From Rhodoferax sp. (lineage in GTDB: Bacteria > Pseudomonadota > Gammaproteobacteria > Burkholderiales > Burkholderiaceae_C): 64,000 nt of DNA. Location: NCBI GenBank assembly GCA_008015235.1, contig SSFF01000009.1:1-64000 (forward strand), read 5' to 3'. This document shows positions 56,601-64,000 of the stretch, piece by piece; positions within the stretch are counted from its first letter, which is position 1; each line of letters opens with the position of its first letter. The notes beneath the pieces were generated by a model that saw only the letters and a program-made list of their open reading frames with translations, ran no database searches and was not told the DNA's origin. A program made the translations under genes and the position numbers.

Positions 56601-57196
56601 AGAGTGCTGCCTGTGCGGGCCAGCAGCCCAGCCTGCTCCATGCGGGCCAAGCAGCGGTAGAGCGCCTCATGAGTCACGGCAAGCTGGCGGGCGAGCTGGC
56701 TCACGGGGCAATCAGGGGTGTAGTGGCCGTCGTGGCCTTCGGTTTCGATGAGGTGGACGACGCGGTCCTGGATGCGGGGCAGCGACAGGCGTTCGTTGCG
56801 CAGGCGCAGCGTGCGCACTTCACCGCTGAGCATGCCGATCCAGCGCAGTGCAAAGTCGCTATCGTGCTGCAGGGCTTGGCGCAGCGCGGGCACGGGGACG
56901 CGTATGGCGTTGCCGGGCCGCAGCGCCCGTGCATCGCAGTGGTAGCGTGGCGATGTCAGGCTGGCCTCCCCCACAAAGCCGTGCTGGCAGCGCTGCAGGC
57001 AGGCCGACTCGCCTTGCCGACCATGGCGCTCCAGCACCACCTCACCGGTTTCGACAAAGAACATCCAGACCGGGATCTGGCCTTGTGCAAAGAGCAAGGC
57101 GCCTGCGGCAAAGCGCATGCTTTCGCATTGCCCATGCAGCGGGGTAGGCAACAGTGCATGCAGGGTCGATTCGGGGGGCAGCGCAGATAGGGTCAT
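56513..57196 (-). CDS. Crp/Fnr-family transcriptional regulator
   Basis: 227 residues: cNMP-type beta barrel ~20-135 (RFAAGALLFAQGQIPVWMFFVETGEVVLE, with FVGEASLTSPRYHCDARAL), then a winged helix ~150-205 with VSQLARQLAVTHEALYRCLARMEQAGLL. The FNR Fe-S cysteines are missing at the N-terminus. The end of the protein (PPTAVEAPVDKQAGIAPKPRQA) comes from repeat copy B. The start could be 57214 or 57196; 57196 is used. It is divergent from the DUF4395 gene with an operator between. Confidence 0.85.
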   Translation of the reverse strand: MTLSALPPESTLHALLPTPLHGQCESMRFAAGALLFAQGQIPVWMFFVETGEVVLERHGRQGESACLQRCQHGFVGEASLTSPRYHCDARALRPGNAIRVPVPALRQALQHDSDFALRWIGMLSGEVRTLRLRNERLSLPRIQDRVVHLIETEGHDGHYTPDCPVSQLARQLAVTHEALYRCLARMEQAGLLARTGSTLQLQKNLPPTAVEAPVDKQAGIAPKPRQA

Positions 57197-57201
57197 GGTT
57201 A

Positions 57202-57219
57202 TGACAATGATCATAGTCA
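57202..57219. promoter_or_regulatory. Near-perfect palindrome, probable Crp/Fnr-type operator
   Basis: TGACAATGATCATAGTCA is symmetric at 16 of 18 positions. It lies between the Crp-like gene and the divergent DUF4395 gene, right at the regulator's start. The TGA-N12-TCA form is that of Crp/Fnr-family sites. Confidence 0.65.
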
Positions 57220-57261
57220 GGTGTGGCTCGCGGCGCGACACTCGCAGCCAAGAGGTACGAC

Positions 57262-58011
57262 ATGTCCATTTCCATTTTTTCCTTTGGGGAGCGTCGCCCC
57301 GAGTACAGCGTGCCGGTGCTCAACGAGCGCGCCGTGCGTGCTGGCGCAGGCATTCTTTTCTTTTTTGCGCTCATCGCCTTCATGAACGCCTGGCTCACCG
57401 GCAACTTTGCCCCCACCCGGGTGTTTGTGGTGGCCTTCCTGTTTGACTTTGTGCTGCGGCTGTTCGTCAACCCGGCTCTGGCGCCCAGTCTGGTGCTGGG
57501 GCAGTGGATGGTGCGGCGTCAGCAGCCCGAATGGGTGGGTGCGCCACCCAAGCGTTTTGCCTGGGGAATCGGACTGGTGCTGGCGTTTCTCATGTTGTAT
57601 CTTGTGGTCATCCGCCAGGTGGTGGGGCCGGTCAATCTGTTGGTGTGCAGTGTGTGTCTGTTGCTGCTGTTTTTTGAAACCGCCTTTGGCATTTGCATCG
57701 GCTGCTGGATTCACAGCCGCATCTATCCTGGGCAGGCTGCGCTGTGTCCGGGTGGTGTTTGCGATCCAGGGCAGCGCGCCGTACTGCACCCACCCAAAGT
57801 GGGTTTTCTCGCGGTGGTCGCCATGGTGGGGCTGGTCATTGCCATGGCCTCACAGCAGCCACCCAACGTGCGCATTGGCCAGCCTGTCACGGTGACCTCG
57901 GATGCGGTCGTGCTCCCGAATGCTGCCGACGCCGAACGCTGCAAAGTGCCAGAGTTTGCCAAGGCCATGGGGCATGAGCAGAAGTGGAAGCTGCACAACA
58001 ACTGTCCTTGA
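57262..58011 (+). CDS. DUF4395 membrane protein
   Basis: 249 residues with five hydrophobic segments and two cysteine motifs (GICIGCWIH and CPGGVCDPG). DUF4395 proteins often lie beside rhodanese, thioredoxin or YeeE/YedE genes, which fits the sulfur locus to the left. Start at 57262 (MSISIFSFGERRPEY) has an AGAGGT leader. The last ~70 residues are soluble. Function unknown. Confidence 0.72.
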   Translation: MSISIFSFGERRPEYSVPVLNERAVRAGAGILFFFALIAFMNAWLTGNFAPTRVFVVAFLFDFVLRLFVNPALAPSLVLGQWMVRRQQPEWVGAPPKRFAWGIGLVLAFLMLYLVVIRQVVGPVNLLVCSVCLLLLFFETAFGICIGCWIHSRIYPGQAALCPGGVCDPGQRAVLHPPKVGFLAVVAMVGLVIAMASQQPPNVRIGQPVTVTSDAVVLPNAADAERCKVPEFAKAMGHEQKWKLHNNCP

Positions 58012-58087
58012 CGGAGCCCTCGGTTGGGTTGTCCGGTCGTGCAAAGACGCCTCAAACAACAGACCCTCAAGACAATGGTGCGCTATG

Positions 58088-59005
58088 TCATTGTGGTTCG
58101 ATTTGGGTGCCCAATTTTTCCACTAGTAAAGTTCTAGCCCAGTGCATGAAAAGCTTGACCCGTTGAGTACGGTGTTGGGTTGTCGGCGTGACGAAATTTA
58201 GTGGCAGAGGCGGACAGCGCCAGCCGGGCAAAACTTCGACAAGTGCGCCACTGCGCAAGTAGTTATCAGCAACAAAGCCTGCCAATACGACTATGCCGAC
58301 ACCATCTAGCCCGGCGCTCAACGCAGCAGCGCTGTCGGTGGTGACAAAACGGGCTGGTACCAGCAGATCTAGGGTTTCATCTTTTTTCTGGAGTTGTATT
58401 GGCCGAATTTTGTTGGTCGACGCCAGTAAAAATCCAATTTGTGTGTGGTGCAAGATGTCTTGCGGGCTGCGTGGCAGGCCGAACCGGGCAATGTAATGGG
58501 GCGCAGCACACAAAACGAAGTGCAATTTCCCGACGGGCAGCGCGGTTAGCCCAGAGTCCGGCAGGTTCCCTCCTCGCAAAACGCAGTCCACGCCTTCCTT
58601 GATGAGGTCGACTGATCGGTCTGAGCAAGCCAACTCCAGGGTGACGCCCGGATGCCGATCTAGAAACGATCGAACCGCAGGGGCGAGTATCTGTCGTCCA
58701 ATGGCTACAGGAACGTTGACACGCAGGCTCCCAACGGCGGTCTGTGCGCCTTGGCGCACTTGGGTCTCGGCGTCATCGAGTTGTTGTAGTAGTGCGCGGG
58801 AGTGGTGGTAATAAGCCTGTCCTTCCTCGGTGGGACTGACAGAGCGTGTGGTGCGTGTGAGCAAACGTACCTGTAAATGGGCTTCGAGTTGCTGTATCAA
58901 AAGGCTGAGGGTCGCTTTGTGTGAGCCCAGCTGTTGTGCAGCCTTGGTATAGCTGCCGCTCTCCACCACCTGAATAAAAGCGCGCATGGCATCAAAACGG
59001 TCCAT
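58088..59005 (-). CDS. LysR-family transcriptional regulator
   Basis: 305 residues: winged helix DAMRAFIQVVESGSYTKAAQQLGSHKATLSLLIQQLEAHLQVRLLTRTTRS, then a substrate-binding domain. Start at 59005 (MDRFDAM) is preferred to one 7 codons upstream. It is divergent from the membrane protein/rubredoxin pair. Base composition of this region is AT-richer than its neighbours. Confidence 0.88.
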   Translation of the reverse strand: MDRFDAMRAFIQVVESGSYTKAAQQLGSHKATLSLLIQQLEAHLQVRLLTRTTRSVSPTEEGQAYYHHSRALLQQLDDAETQVRQGAQTAVGSLRVNVPVAIGRQILAPAVRSFLDRHPGVTLELACSDRSVDLIKEGVDCVLRGGNLPDSGLTALPVGKLHFVLCAAPHYIARFGLPRSPQDILHHTQIGFLLASTNKIRPIQLQKKDETLDLLVPARFVTTDSAAALSAGLDGVGIVVLAGFVADNYLRSGALVEVLPGWRCPPLPLNFVTPTTQHRTQRVKLFMHWARTLLVEKLGTQIEPQ

Positions 59006-59038
59006 TGCTATCCTTTGGTTGGACACTTGTTTGGATTT

Positions 59039-59063
59039 TATTGTTTCGAATATACAAACAATA
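59039..59063. promoter_or_regulatory. Inverted repeat in the LysR divergent promoter
   Basis: TATTGTTT and AAACAATA are perfect 8 bp arms 9 bp apart, 34 bp before the LysR start. LysR regulators use such interrupted palindromes. The rest of the AT-rich interval to 59174 holds no gene. Confidence 0.6.
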
Positions 59064-59174
59064 TGTCAGGCTTTGCAGCAGAAATTTGATTGATTGGCTT
59101 CCATATACTTTGATTGCTTCAAATTGTCTATCAATCATTGACAAAGTTGTGGTTAATCATTTTCTGGAGATACC

Positions 59175-59645
59175 ATGGCCAATATCACGCACCGCATTGC
59201 AGCGGCACTCGCACTACTGTGTTTACTGACTTTCTTTCTTGCGACTGTATGGGTGGAGTTGTTTGGCTCGCACGAAACCGTCGCATGGGTCAAATCCTTG
59301 ATCGTGACACCGGGCTTGTGGATCATGGTGCCGGCCATGGTGGCGACGGGTGGCAGCGGTATGTTGATCGGTAAGGGGCGGCGTGGCCGCCTGGTGGAAT
59401 CAAAGAAAAAGCGCATGCCCTTTATCGCGCTCAACGGGCTTTTAGTATTAGTTCCCTGTGCGATTGTTCTCCACCAATGGGCGGACCAGGGCCGTTTCGA
59501 CACAACGTTTTATTTCGTTCAGGCGATTGAGTTGCTGGCAGGCGCAACCAATCTCGTTCTGATGTGCCTGAACGTGCGGGATGGATTGCGTATGACCGGC
59601 CGGTTGCGACCCGCAGCTACTGTCACATCTTCTTTGGGAAAGTGA
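59175..59645 (+). CDS. Four-helix membrane protein
   Basis: 156 residues with four helices (RIAAALALLCLLTFFLATVWVEL, LIVTPGLWIMVPAMVATGG, FIALNGLLVLVPCAIVLH and TFYFVQAIELLAGATNLVLMCL). I do not recognise a named family; it resembles uncharacterised inner-membrane proteins with possible heme or quinone roles, but no motif proves it. The leader CTGGAGATACC gives a ribosome site. The rubredoxin gene follows by 7 bp, so the pair is probably LysR-controlled. Confidence 0.65.
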   Translation: MANITHRIAAALALLCLLTFFLATVWVELFGSHETVAWVKSLIVTPGLWIMVPAMVATGGSGMLIGKGRRGRLVESKKKRMPFIALNGLLVLVPCAIVLHQWADQGRFDTTFYFVQAIELLAGATNLVLMCLNVRDGLRMTGRLRPAATVTSSLGK

Positions 59646-59652
59646 GCGGATC

Positions 59653-59850
59653 GTGTCAACAAACAACTGCACCACTCCGCAGGAATCTAGACAGTTCTTT
59701 TGCAAGGACTGTGGGCACATCTACGACGAGACGTTGGGCGCAAACTCCACTGGTATCCCCGCCGGAACGCTGTGGGAAATGATCCCGCCCACCTGGTGCT
59801 GTCCGCCATGTGGAGCATCGAAATCGGCGTTTGGACCGGTCGATTTTTAA
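59653..59850 (+). CDS. Rubredoxin
   Basis: 65 residues with a GTG start. Iron ligands CKDCGHIYDE (two Cys) and CCPPCGASKSAF (two Cys), in the standard spacing, with an extra Cys just before the second pair. It would transfer electrons at the cytoplasmic face, probably to a partner made with the preceding membrane protein. Confidence 0.9.
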   Translation: MSTNNCTTPQESRQFFCKDCGHIYDETLGANSTGIPAGTLWEMIPPTWCCPPCGASKSAFGPVDF

Positions 59851-59927
59851 GGGCTACGTAGCGCATGGTGTGGGGCAAGTTGCATGTCGCCCGATGTCCG
59901 CGGCTGGATGCTGCGATGATCGCTGCC

Positions 59928-60533
59928 ATGCACATACGTCCGCCCCCCAGTACCGTACCAGACAAGGACGCCATCGCCTTGCTGCCCGAATTCCCGCGCC
60001 TCGGGCTCGCAGGCATCACGTTGGTGAACACCGGCGCGCAAGCACAGGCGGCAGCGGCGGCCTTGCTGCTGGCACCGCTGTGGGGTTTCGATACCGAAAG
60101 CAAGCCCACTTTCCATGTCGGCCAGCAGTCCGACGGGCCGCATGTGCTGCAGCTGTCCACATTGGACCACGCTTGGGTGATTCAGCTGTTCGACCCCGAC
60201 TGCGTGGCCGTGGCGGCGCAGTTGCTGGCGGCACCCAACATTGTGAAAGCAGGCTTTGGGCTCGGGGATGACCACAAGCGCATCGTGCGCAAGCTCGGTG
60301 TGTTGCCGGTCGGCGTGCTGGACCTGAATACCGTGTTCCGCAAGCAGGGTTACCGCAAGGACATGGGCGTGAAGGGATCGGTGGCGTTGCTGTTTGGCCA
60401 ACGGTTCACCAAGTCGAAAAAGGCGGCCACCAGCAACTGGGCCAACGCGCGCCTCACAGAGTCGCAGCTGGTCTACGCCGCCAATGACGCCTATGCCGCG
60501 GCCCGCGTGGCGCAGGCGCTGGGGGTGGCTTAG
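59928..60533 (+). CDS. 3'-5' exonuclease, RNase D-like domain
   Basis: 201 residues. DEDDy-type motifs: Exo I WGFDTESKPTF (Asp-x-Glu), Exo II in FGLGDDHKRIVRKL, Exo III AANDAYAAARV (Tyr then Asp reversed as usual Y-x3-D). No HRDC domains, so a short relative of RNase D. Starts at 59928 or 59916 are possible. Confidence 0.8.
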   Translation: MHIRPPPSTVPDKDAIALLPEFPRLGLAGITLVNTGAQAQAAAAALLLAPLWGFDTESKPTFHVGQQSDGPHVLQLSTLDHAWVIQLFDPDCVAVAAQLLAAPNIVKAGFGLGDDHKRIVRKLGVLPVGVLDLNTVFRKQGYRKDMGVKGSVALLFGQRFTKSKKAATSNWANARLTESQLVYAANDAYAAARVAQALGVA

Positions 60534-60537
60534 GCGC

Positions 60538-61065
60538 TCAGCGTGTGCTGGGCAAGTCCTGCGCCGCCTTGTGGCGGTAGACATGGGCCTGCTGGCCCCG
60601 AAATGGGATGGTGCGCTCCCGCGTGGCGCCCAGGCGCTGGGCCACGGCCAGGGAAGCTGCGTTGTCGGTGGCGATGACGCTCACCGCCGTAGTCCAGCCA
60701 AAGTGCTGGTAGGCCGCCTGCAAGGCGCGCTGGGCCGCTTCGGTGGCATAGCCCTTGCCGTGCTGGCCCGGCACCAGGGCCCAGGTGATTTCGGGCTCAA
60801 TCCAGCCTTCGGGAAACCACAGCCCCGCCAAGCCCACATACGCACCGCTGGCCTTGTCTTCCAGGGCCCAGGGTCCGTAGCCGCGCAGCGCCCAGTGGCC
60901 CGAGTAGACGGCAAATTTGCGCCAGGCCTCGACCCGGTCGCAGGGGCCGCCGTAGCTGGCCGAGACCGGACTGGCAAAGAACGCCGCCATGGGCTCGAAG
61001 TCGGCCTCGGTGAAAGGCCGTAAGCGCAGGCGTGCGGTCTCGAAACTGGGAATGGCGGCCAGCAT
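60538..61065 (-). CDS. GNAT-family N-acetyltransferase
   Basis: 175 residues of the RimJ/RimL kind: TARLRLRPFTEADFEPMAAFF at the start, then GYGPWALEDKASGAYVGLAGLW, the acetyl-CoA loop LVPGQHGKGYATEAAQRAL and VIATDNAASLAVAQRLGA. Substrate unknown. Start at 61065 chosen for MLAAIPSFETARLRLRP. It converges with the exonuclease gene. Confidence 0.9.
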   Translation of the reverse strand: MLAAIPSFETARLRLRPFTEADFEPMAAFFASPVSASYGGPCDRVEAWRKFAVYSGHWALRGYGPWALEDKASGAYVGLAGLWFPEGWIEPEITWALVPGQHGKGYATEAAQRALQAAYQHFGWTTAVSVIATDNAASLAVAQRLGATRERTIPFRGQQAHVYRHKAAQDLPSTR

Positions 61066-61072
61066 CAGTGGG

Positions 61073-61321
61073 TCAGTGCGACACCATGGTGAAAGTGACT
61101 TCTTCGCTTTCCACCATGTCGAGGATGTCGTTGAGCTCGTCGTCGCTGTCGGTGCTGGTCCAGGTGTCTTCTGGGTCGGTGGCGAACAGGGGTTCGATCG
61201 CCAGGTCCAGGTACTGGCCGTCGGCCATCTTGACCACTTTGCCACCTTCGGAGGTGGTGGACAGTTCCCAATCGTCGGGCACGGACATTTCGACCTGGAT
61301 GGTGACTTGGAGTTTTTTCAT
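61073..61321 (-). CDS. Small acidic conserved protein
   Basis: 82 residues, MKKLQVTIQVEMSVPDDWEL at the start and a strongly acidic end (DPEDTWTSTDSDDELNDIL). Family unknown to me; it sits between GNAT and another small gene on the same strand and has a good ribosome site before 61321. Confidence 0.6.
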   Translation of the reverse strand: MKKLQVTIQVEMSVPDDWELSTTSEGGKVVKMADGQYLDLAIEPLFATDPEDTWTSTDSDDELNDILDMVESEEVTFTMVSH

Positions 61322-61386
61322 GGGGGTTCCTTGGGAGTGAGGGGGCGAAGGGTAACCGATGCCCCGGCGAAGCGGGCGCAGGTTTT

Positions 61387-61620
61387 TCAGGCGCTGCCCA
61401 GTGCGGCGTTGACGGCGTCCGGGTCGGGCGCGGTGAAAACAGTGTTGTGGCGTCCGGTCAGTGGGCCGCCGCCAGGGACCACGCTGCCGTCGGGCTCATA
61501 GCCCACGGCCTTGAATTTCCAGACTGCGCCCACGCGCTTGAGGTTGCCCACATGGGCACCGTCGGCGCTGTGCACGGCGAATACATCGGCGTTGGTCGGG
61601 CGCAGTTGCAGGGCAGACAC
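61387..61620 (-). CDS. Small conserved protein of unknown function
   Basis: 77 residues from a GTG start: SALQLRPTNADVFAVHSADG, HVGNLKRVGAVWKFKAVGYE and PLTGRHNTVFTAPD. It looks like a compact beta-rich domain. It follows the DUF3297 gene by 22 bp on the same strand. Confidence 0.55.
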   Translation of the reverse strand: MSALQLRPTNADVFAVHSADGAHVGNLKRVGAVWKFKAVGYEPDGSVVPGGGPLTGRHNTVFTAPDPDAVNAALGSA

Positions 61621-61642
61621 GCTTTGCGGGCCAGGCGTGGTT

Positions 61643-61903
61643 TCAGCGGTAGAAGGCTTCGACCTTGCCCTTGAGCTTGATCATCAGCGGCTGGCCCTTG
61701 CGGTCCACGGTCTTGCCCGCGGGCACCTTGACCCAGCCTTCGCTGATGCAGTATTCGGCCACGTCGTTGCGTTCCTTGTCATTGAGGCGGATGCCGATGT
61801 CGTGCTCGAAGATCACCGGGTTGTGGAACGGGCTGCGCACGTCGATGCACAGGCGGTCGGGCAGTGCGGGGCGCTCGGAGGTGGGGGTGGCGTCTTGGCT
61901 CAT
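61643..61903 (-). CDS. DUF3297 family protein
   Basis: 86 residues; LPDRLCIDVRSPFHNPVIFE, HDIGIRLNDKERNDVAEYCI and GWVKVPAGKTVDRKGQPL are typical of DUF3297, a small conserved family of unknown role. Start at 61903 gives MSQDATPTSERPALPDRL. Confidence 0.8.
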   Translation of the reverse strand: MSQDATPTSERPALPDRLCIDVRSPFHNPVIFEHDIGIRLNDKERNDVAEYCISEGWVKVPAGKTVDRKGQPLMIKLKGKVEAFYR

Positions 61904-61976
61904 GGTCGAAAAGCAGGTGGTATGCGAAAGCGGCGAATTGTGCCCGATGCCACCGCCGCCGCTTTCATGCGCCGAT

Positions 61977-62597
61977 TTATTTGGCGAACTTGGCGTAGTA
62001 CGCCGCCACCGCGGGCAGGGCTGCAATACGCTGCATGTGGGCGGCCACGGTGGGGGCCAGCTGCTCGACGATGGTGGTAGGCACATGGTCCAGACGGCCC
62101 GAGACCACGCCGCGCACAAACACGAACACCTTGAGGTCGGCCACGGTCAGGCGTTGGTCGGCAAAGTATTCGCCGCCGCGTGCCAGCAGCTGGGCTTGCA
62201 GCCAGCGCAGGTAGGTGCTCAGGGGGCCGCTGACAAAAGCCTCGCGCGCTTCGCGCAGCGCGTCACCGGTCATGCCGAAGCTGGCGCCGAGCTTGACGTT
62301 CAGGTCTTCCATGGCCTGCAGCACTTCGTCGCACAGCAGCGCCTGGTAGGGGTCGGTGGGGTAGAGCTTGGCCAGCTTGCCGGCATAGCGGGTGATGGCG
62401 TCGCTCTGGGTGATCTGCACGCCGTCCACATGCAGGGTCGGCACCTGGCCGAAGGGGGTCTGCTTGCGCACTTCGGCGAACTCGGGAAAGGCGAAGCGCT
62501 TGTCTTCGAAGGGAATGCCGCCGATGGCAAAGGCCAGGCGTGCGGGTTCGGCGCGGCCACCGTTGAAGTCGAAATAGGTCAGGGTCAGTTGGGTCAT
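61977..62597 (-). CDS. Glutathione S-transferase family protein
   Basis: 206 residues: N-terminal thioredoxin fold with TYFDFNGGRAEPARLAFAIGG (Tyr8 in the usual catalytic place of sigma-like GSTs), QVPTLHVDGVQITQSDAITRYAG (glutathione site), then a helical C-terminal domain. Start at 62597. It is divergent from the TraB gene, with a dispersed repeat between. Confidence 0.9.
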   Translation of the reverse strand: MTQLTLTYFDFNGGRAEPARLAFAIGGIPFEDKRFAFPEFAEVRKQTPFGQVPTLHVDGVQITQSDAITRYAGKLAKLYPTDPYQALLCDEVLQAMEDLNVKLGASFGMTGDALREAREAFVSGPLSTYLRWLQAQLLARGGEYFADQRLTVADLKVFVFVRGVVSGRLDHVPTTIVEQLAPTVAAHMQRIAALPAVAAYYAKFAK

Positions 62598-62698
62598 GGG
62601 GTCATCCTTGTGCGGGTTCGGGGCAGGGGAACGGGTGAATGTGCGGCATTGTAGGGGGCATGGCATGGTGCCTGGATTCATAAGGAAATTGGCATCTG

Positions 62699-62740
62699 GC
62701 CCGCGTACAGGAAGCACATATAGCTATCAAATTGGGAGCA
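62699..62740 (+). repeat. Dispersed repeat, copy 11, in a divergent promoter region
   Basis: GCCCGCGTACAGGAAGCACA, then TATAGCTATCAAATTGGGAG and C. This copy lies between divergent starts (GST and TraB), unlike most copies, which lie near gene ends. Confidence 0.6.
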
Positions 62741-62783
62741 TTTGCAGGGCTATCATGGGCGCAGTGTGAAACATGGGGGAACT

Positions 62784-63662
62784 ATGAAACACTGGTGGAT
62801 CGGCCTGCTGTGGGCCTGGAGTGCGAGTGTGGCCTGGGCGCAGCCGCCCGTGCCTTTGCTGTGGAAGGTCAGCGACGCCGACAACAGTGTCTACCTGCTG
62901 GGCTCCATGCACCTGCTCACCGAAGCCGACTACCCGCTGGCTCCGGTGGTCGACGCGGCTTTTGCCGACAGTGCCCAGCTGGTCTTTGAAGTGTCTCCCG
63001 ACAACCTGGACCCGGCCCGGGTGGGCCAGGCCATGCTGCAGGCCGCCACGCGGACCGACGGCAAGACCTTGGAGCAAAGCCTGCCCAGGGCCACCTGGAA
63101 GGCCTTGCAGTCCTATGTGCAAGCGCAAGGCATGCCGGTGGCGGCGCTGCAGAACTACAAGCCCTGGTTCGTGGCCCTGATGGTGATAATGGGCGAGAGC
63201 CAGAAGGCCGGTGTGAACCCGGCACAGGGCCTGGATGCCCATTTCATGCAACGTGCGGCCACTGCAGGCAAGGCAACTTCCGGGCTGGAAAGAGCAGAGT
63301 CCCAGATTGCCTTGTTCGACGGCATGGGGGCAAAGGCGCAGCTGCAGTTTCTGCAGGAAACACTGGCCGATGTACCGGATTTCAAGCAACAGTTGAACGC
63401 TTTGCTGGTGGCCTGGCGCCACGCCGACGAGGCCACGCTGGAGCGCCTGGGCCTGAAAGACTTGCGGCGCGATTACCCGGCCTTGTACCAGAGCGTCAAT
63501 GTCGCCCGCAACCGGGCCTGGTTGCCGCGGCTCGAAGCGCTGCTGCGCGACAGTGACCGTGACAACGCGCTGGTCGTGGTGGGCGCCTTGCATCTTCTGG
63601 GCGACGATGGCCTGGTGCGCCAGCTGGCGCGCAAGGGCTACCGGGTGCAGCGGTTGCGTTAG
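62784..63662 (+). CDS. TraB/GumN family exported protein
   Basis: 292 residues with a signal peptide (MKHWWIGLLWAWSASVAWA). VYLLGSMHLLTEADYPLAPVV (GxxH), NPAQGLDAHFMQRAA and the C-terminal NALVVVGALHLLGDDGLVRQL are the family marks, with two G-x-H motifs thought to be catalytic in related metalloproteases. Start at 62784 has a GGGGGAACT leader. Function unknown. Confidence 0.85.
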   Translation: MKHWWIGLLWAWSASVAWAQPPVPLLWKVSDADNSVYLLGSMHLLTEADYPLAPVVDAAFADSAQLVFEVSPDNLDPARVGQAMLQAATRTDGKTLEQSLPRATWKALQSYVQAQGMPVAALQNYKPWFVALMVIMGESQKAGVNPAQGLDAHFMQRAATAGKATSGLERAESQIALFDGMGAKAQLQFLQETLADVPDFKQQLNALLVAWRHADEATLERLGLKDLRRDYPALYQSVNVARNRAWLPRLEALLRDSDRDNALVVVGALHLLGDDGLVRQLARKGYRVQRLR

Positions 63663-63754
63663 GACAACGCTGCGTTGGCTTCCTTGCTGGCAGCGTGCAG
63701 CGCAGGCGGCACAGTGGGTTACATTCGCATCCAAACCACCGTTCACACCACACC

Positions 63755-64000
63755 ATGACAACTGCTGACAGCACCCTGCCCACTGCCTTGTCCACGCCCC
63801 TGATGCACTCCGCCCCTTCTGCAGGCCAGCGCCTGGCGCGCACGGCACTGTCCCTGGCGGCACTGTCCACCTTGGGCGGGTGTGCGCTGTGGACGGCCAT
63901 GTTCAGCGAGAACCCGCCCGAAGTTCCGGTGCCCACACCGCCGACCGTTGCCGCACCGCAGCCCGCCGCTTCGGCGCCAGTGGCGGCCGCGCCCACCCCG
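63755..64000 (+). CDS. Putative lipoprotein, 5' part (runs off the window)
   Basis: The visible 82 codons encode a lipoprotein signal: RLARTALSLAALSTLGGCALW with lipobox LGGC, then a Pro/Ala-rich stretch (PPEVPVPTPPTVAAPQP). The start at 63755 makes a long N-region; the ATG at 63803 (MHSAPSAGQR) gives a more usual signal length. The family cannot be told from this part. Confidence 0.6.
   Translation, partial: MTTADSTLPTALSTPLMHSAPSAGQRLARTALSLAALSTLGGCALWTAMFSENPPEVPVPTPPTVAAPQPAASAPVAAAPTP

Overview
The window looks like a betaproteobacterial chromosome of the Comamonadaceae type (Acidovorax/Rhodoferax/Hydrogenophaga-like). This is inferred from high GC, strong similarity of almost every protein to that family, a complete Entner-Doudoroff pair, typical neighbour sets (pcm-rhodanese-tolC-waaA, DUF1631 proteins around ettA), and a dispersed ~44 bp repeat that recurs about ten times. 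I saw no rRNA, tRNA or CRISPR.

Bases 1-2.47 kb are accessory and poorer in GC. They hold the right end of an IS3-family element, a MOBQ-type relaxase gene that this IS has truncated, an oriT-like site with the RSF1010/R1162 nick core, a divergent small mobC-like gene, and ~830 bp of non-coding DNA packed with perfect hairpins. That stretch ends in a ~130 bp inverted-repeat-bounded element and a strong terminator. It reads as the remains of a mobilizable plasmid or element beside core genes.

From 2.5 to 20.9 kb: a Cache/PAS histidine kinase translationally coupled to a glycerol-ABC-type solute-binding protein (no permeases nearby); a DNA alkylation-repair group (alkA, ogt) with a DMT exporter; pmm/pgm with LPS core genes waaC and waaA; then a leftward RND efflux cluster (tetR, membrane fusion protein, RND pump, pcm, rhodanese, tolC) with a TetR operator. 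From 21 to 33 kb: msrA, a TPR/STAS protein, DUF3299, a small FNR-box-preceded DUF3149 protein, pdxH, edd-eda behind a HexR-like box, gloA, hutH behind a HutC-like box, and a thioesterase/marR-MFS divergon with two perfect palindromes.

From 33 to 46 kb: a Rossmann-fold oxidoreductase whose start is embedded out of frame in the RGG tail of rhlE, two DUF1631 paralogues flanking ettA, an EamA transporter, and a receiver protein followed by a chemoreceptor carrying a C-terminal Cache domain. From 46 to 57 kb: flavin reductase, an M14 peptidase, a TetR-controlled MFP/FtsX-like permease/ATPase exporter, a second DEAD-box helicase, pepP, a split YeeE/YedE sulfur-type membrane pair and a Crp/Fnr regulator. 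The region beside the Crp gene holds a 123 bp tandem repeat with two perfect DnaA boxes. From 57 to 64 kb: DUF4395, a LysR divergon with a membrane protein and rubredoxin, a 3'-5' exonuclease, small conserved proteins, GST, a TraB/GumN protein and a truncated lipoprotein gene.

Main points for follow-up: the mobilizable remnant with its hairpin tract; the dispersed repeat, which also lies in frame inside waaC, waaA and an oxidoreductase gene; the rhlE/oxidoreductase dual-coding overlap; the solute-binding protein/kinase pair; and the DnaA-box tandem repeat. All functions are read from sequence patterns only; no database search was run.
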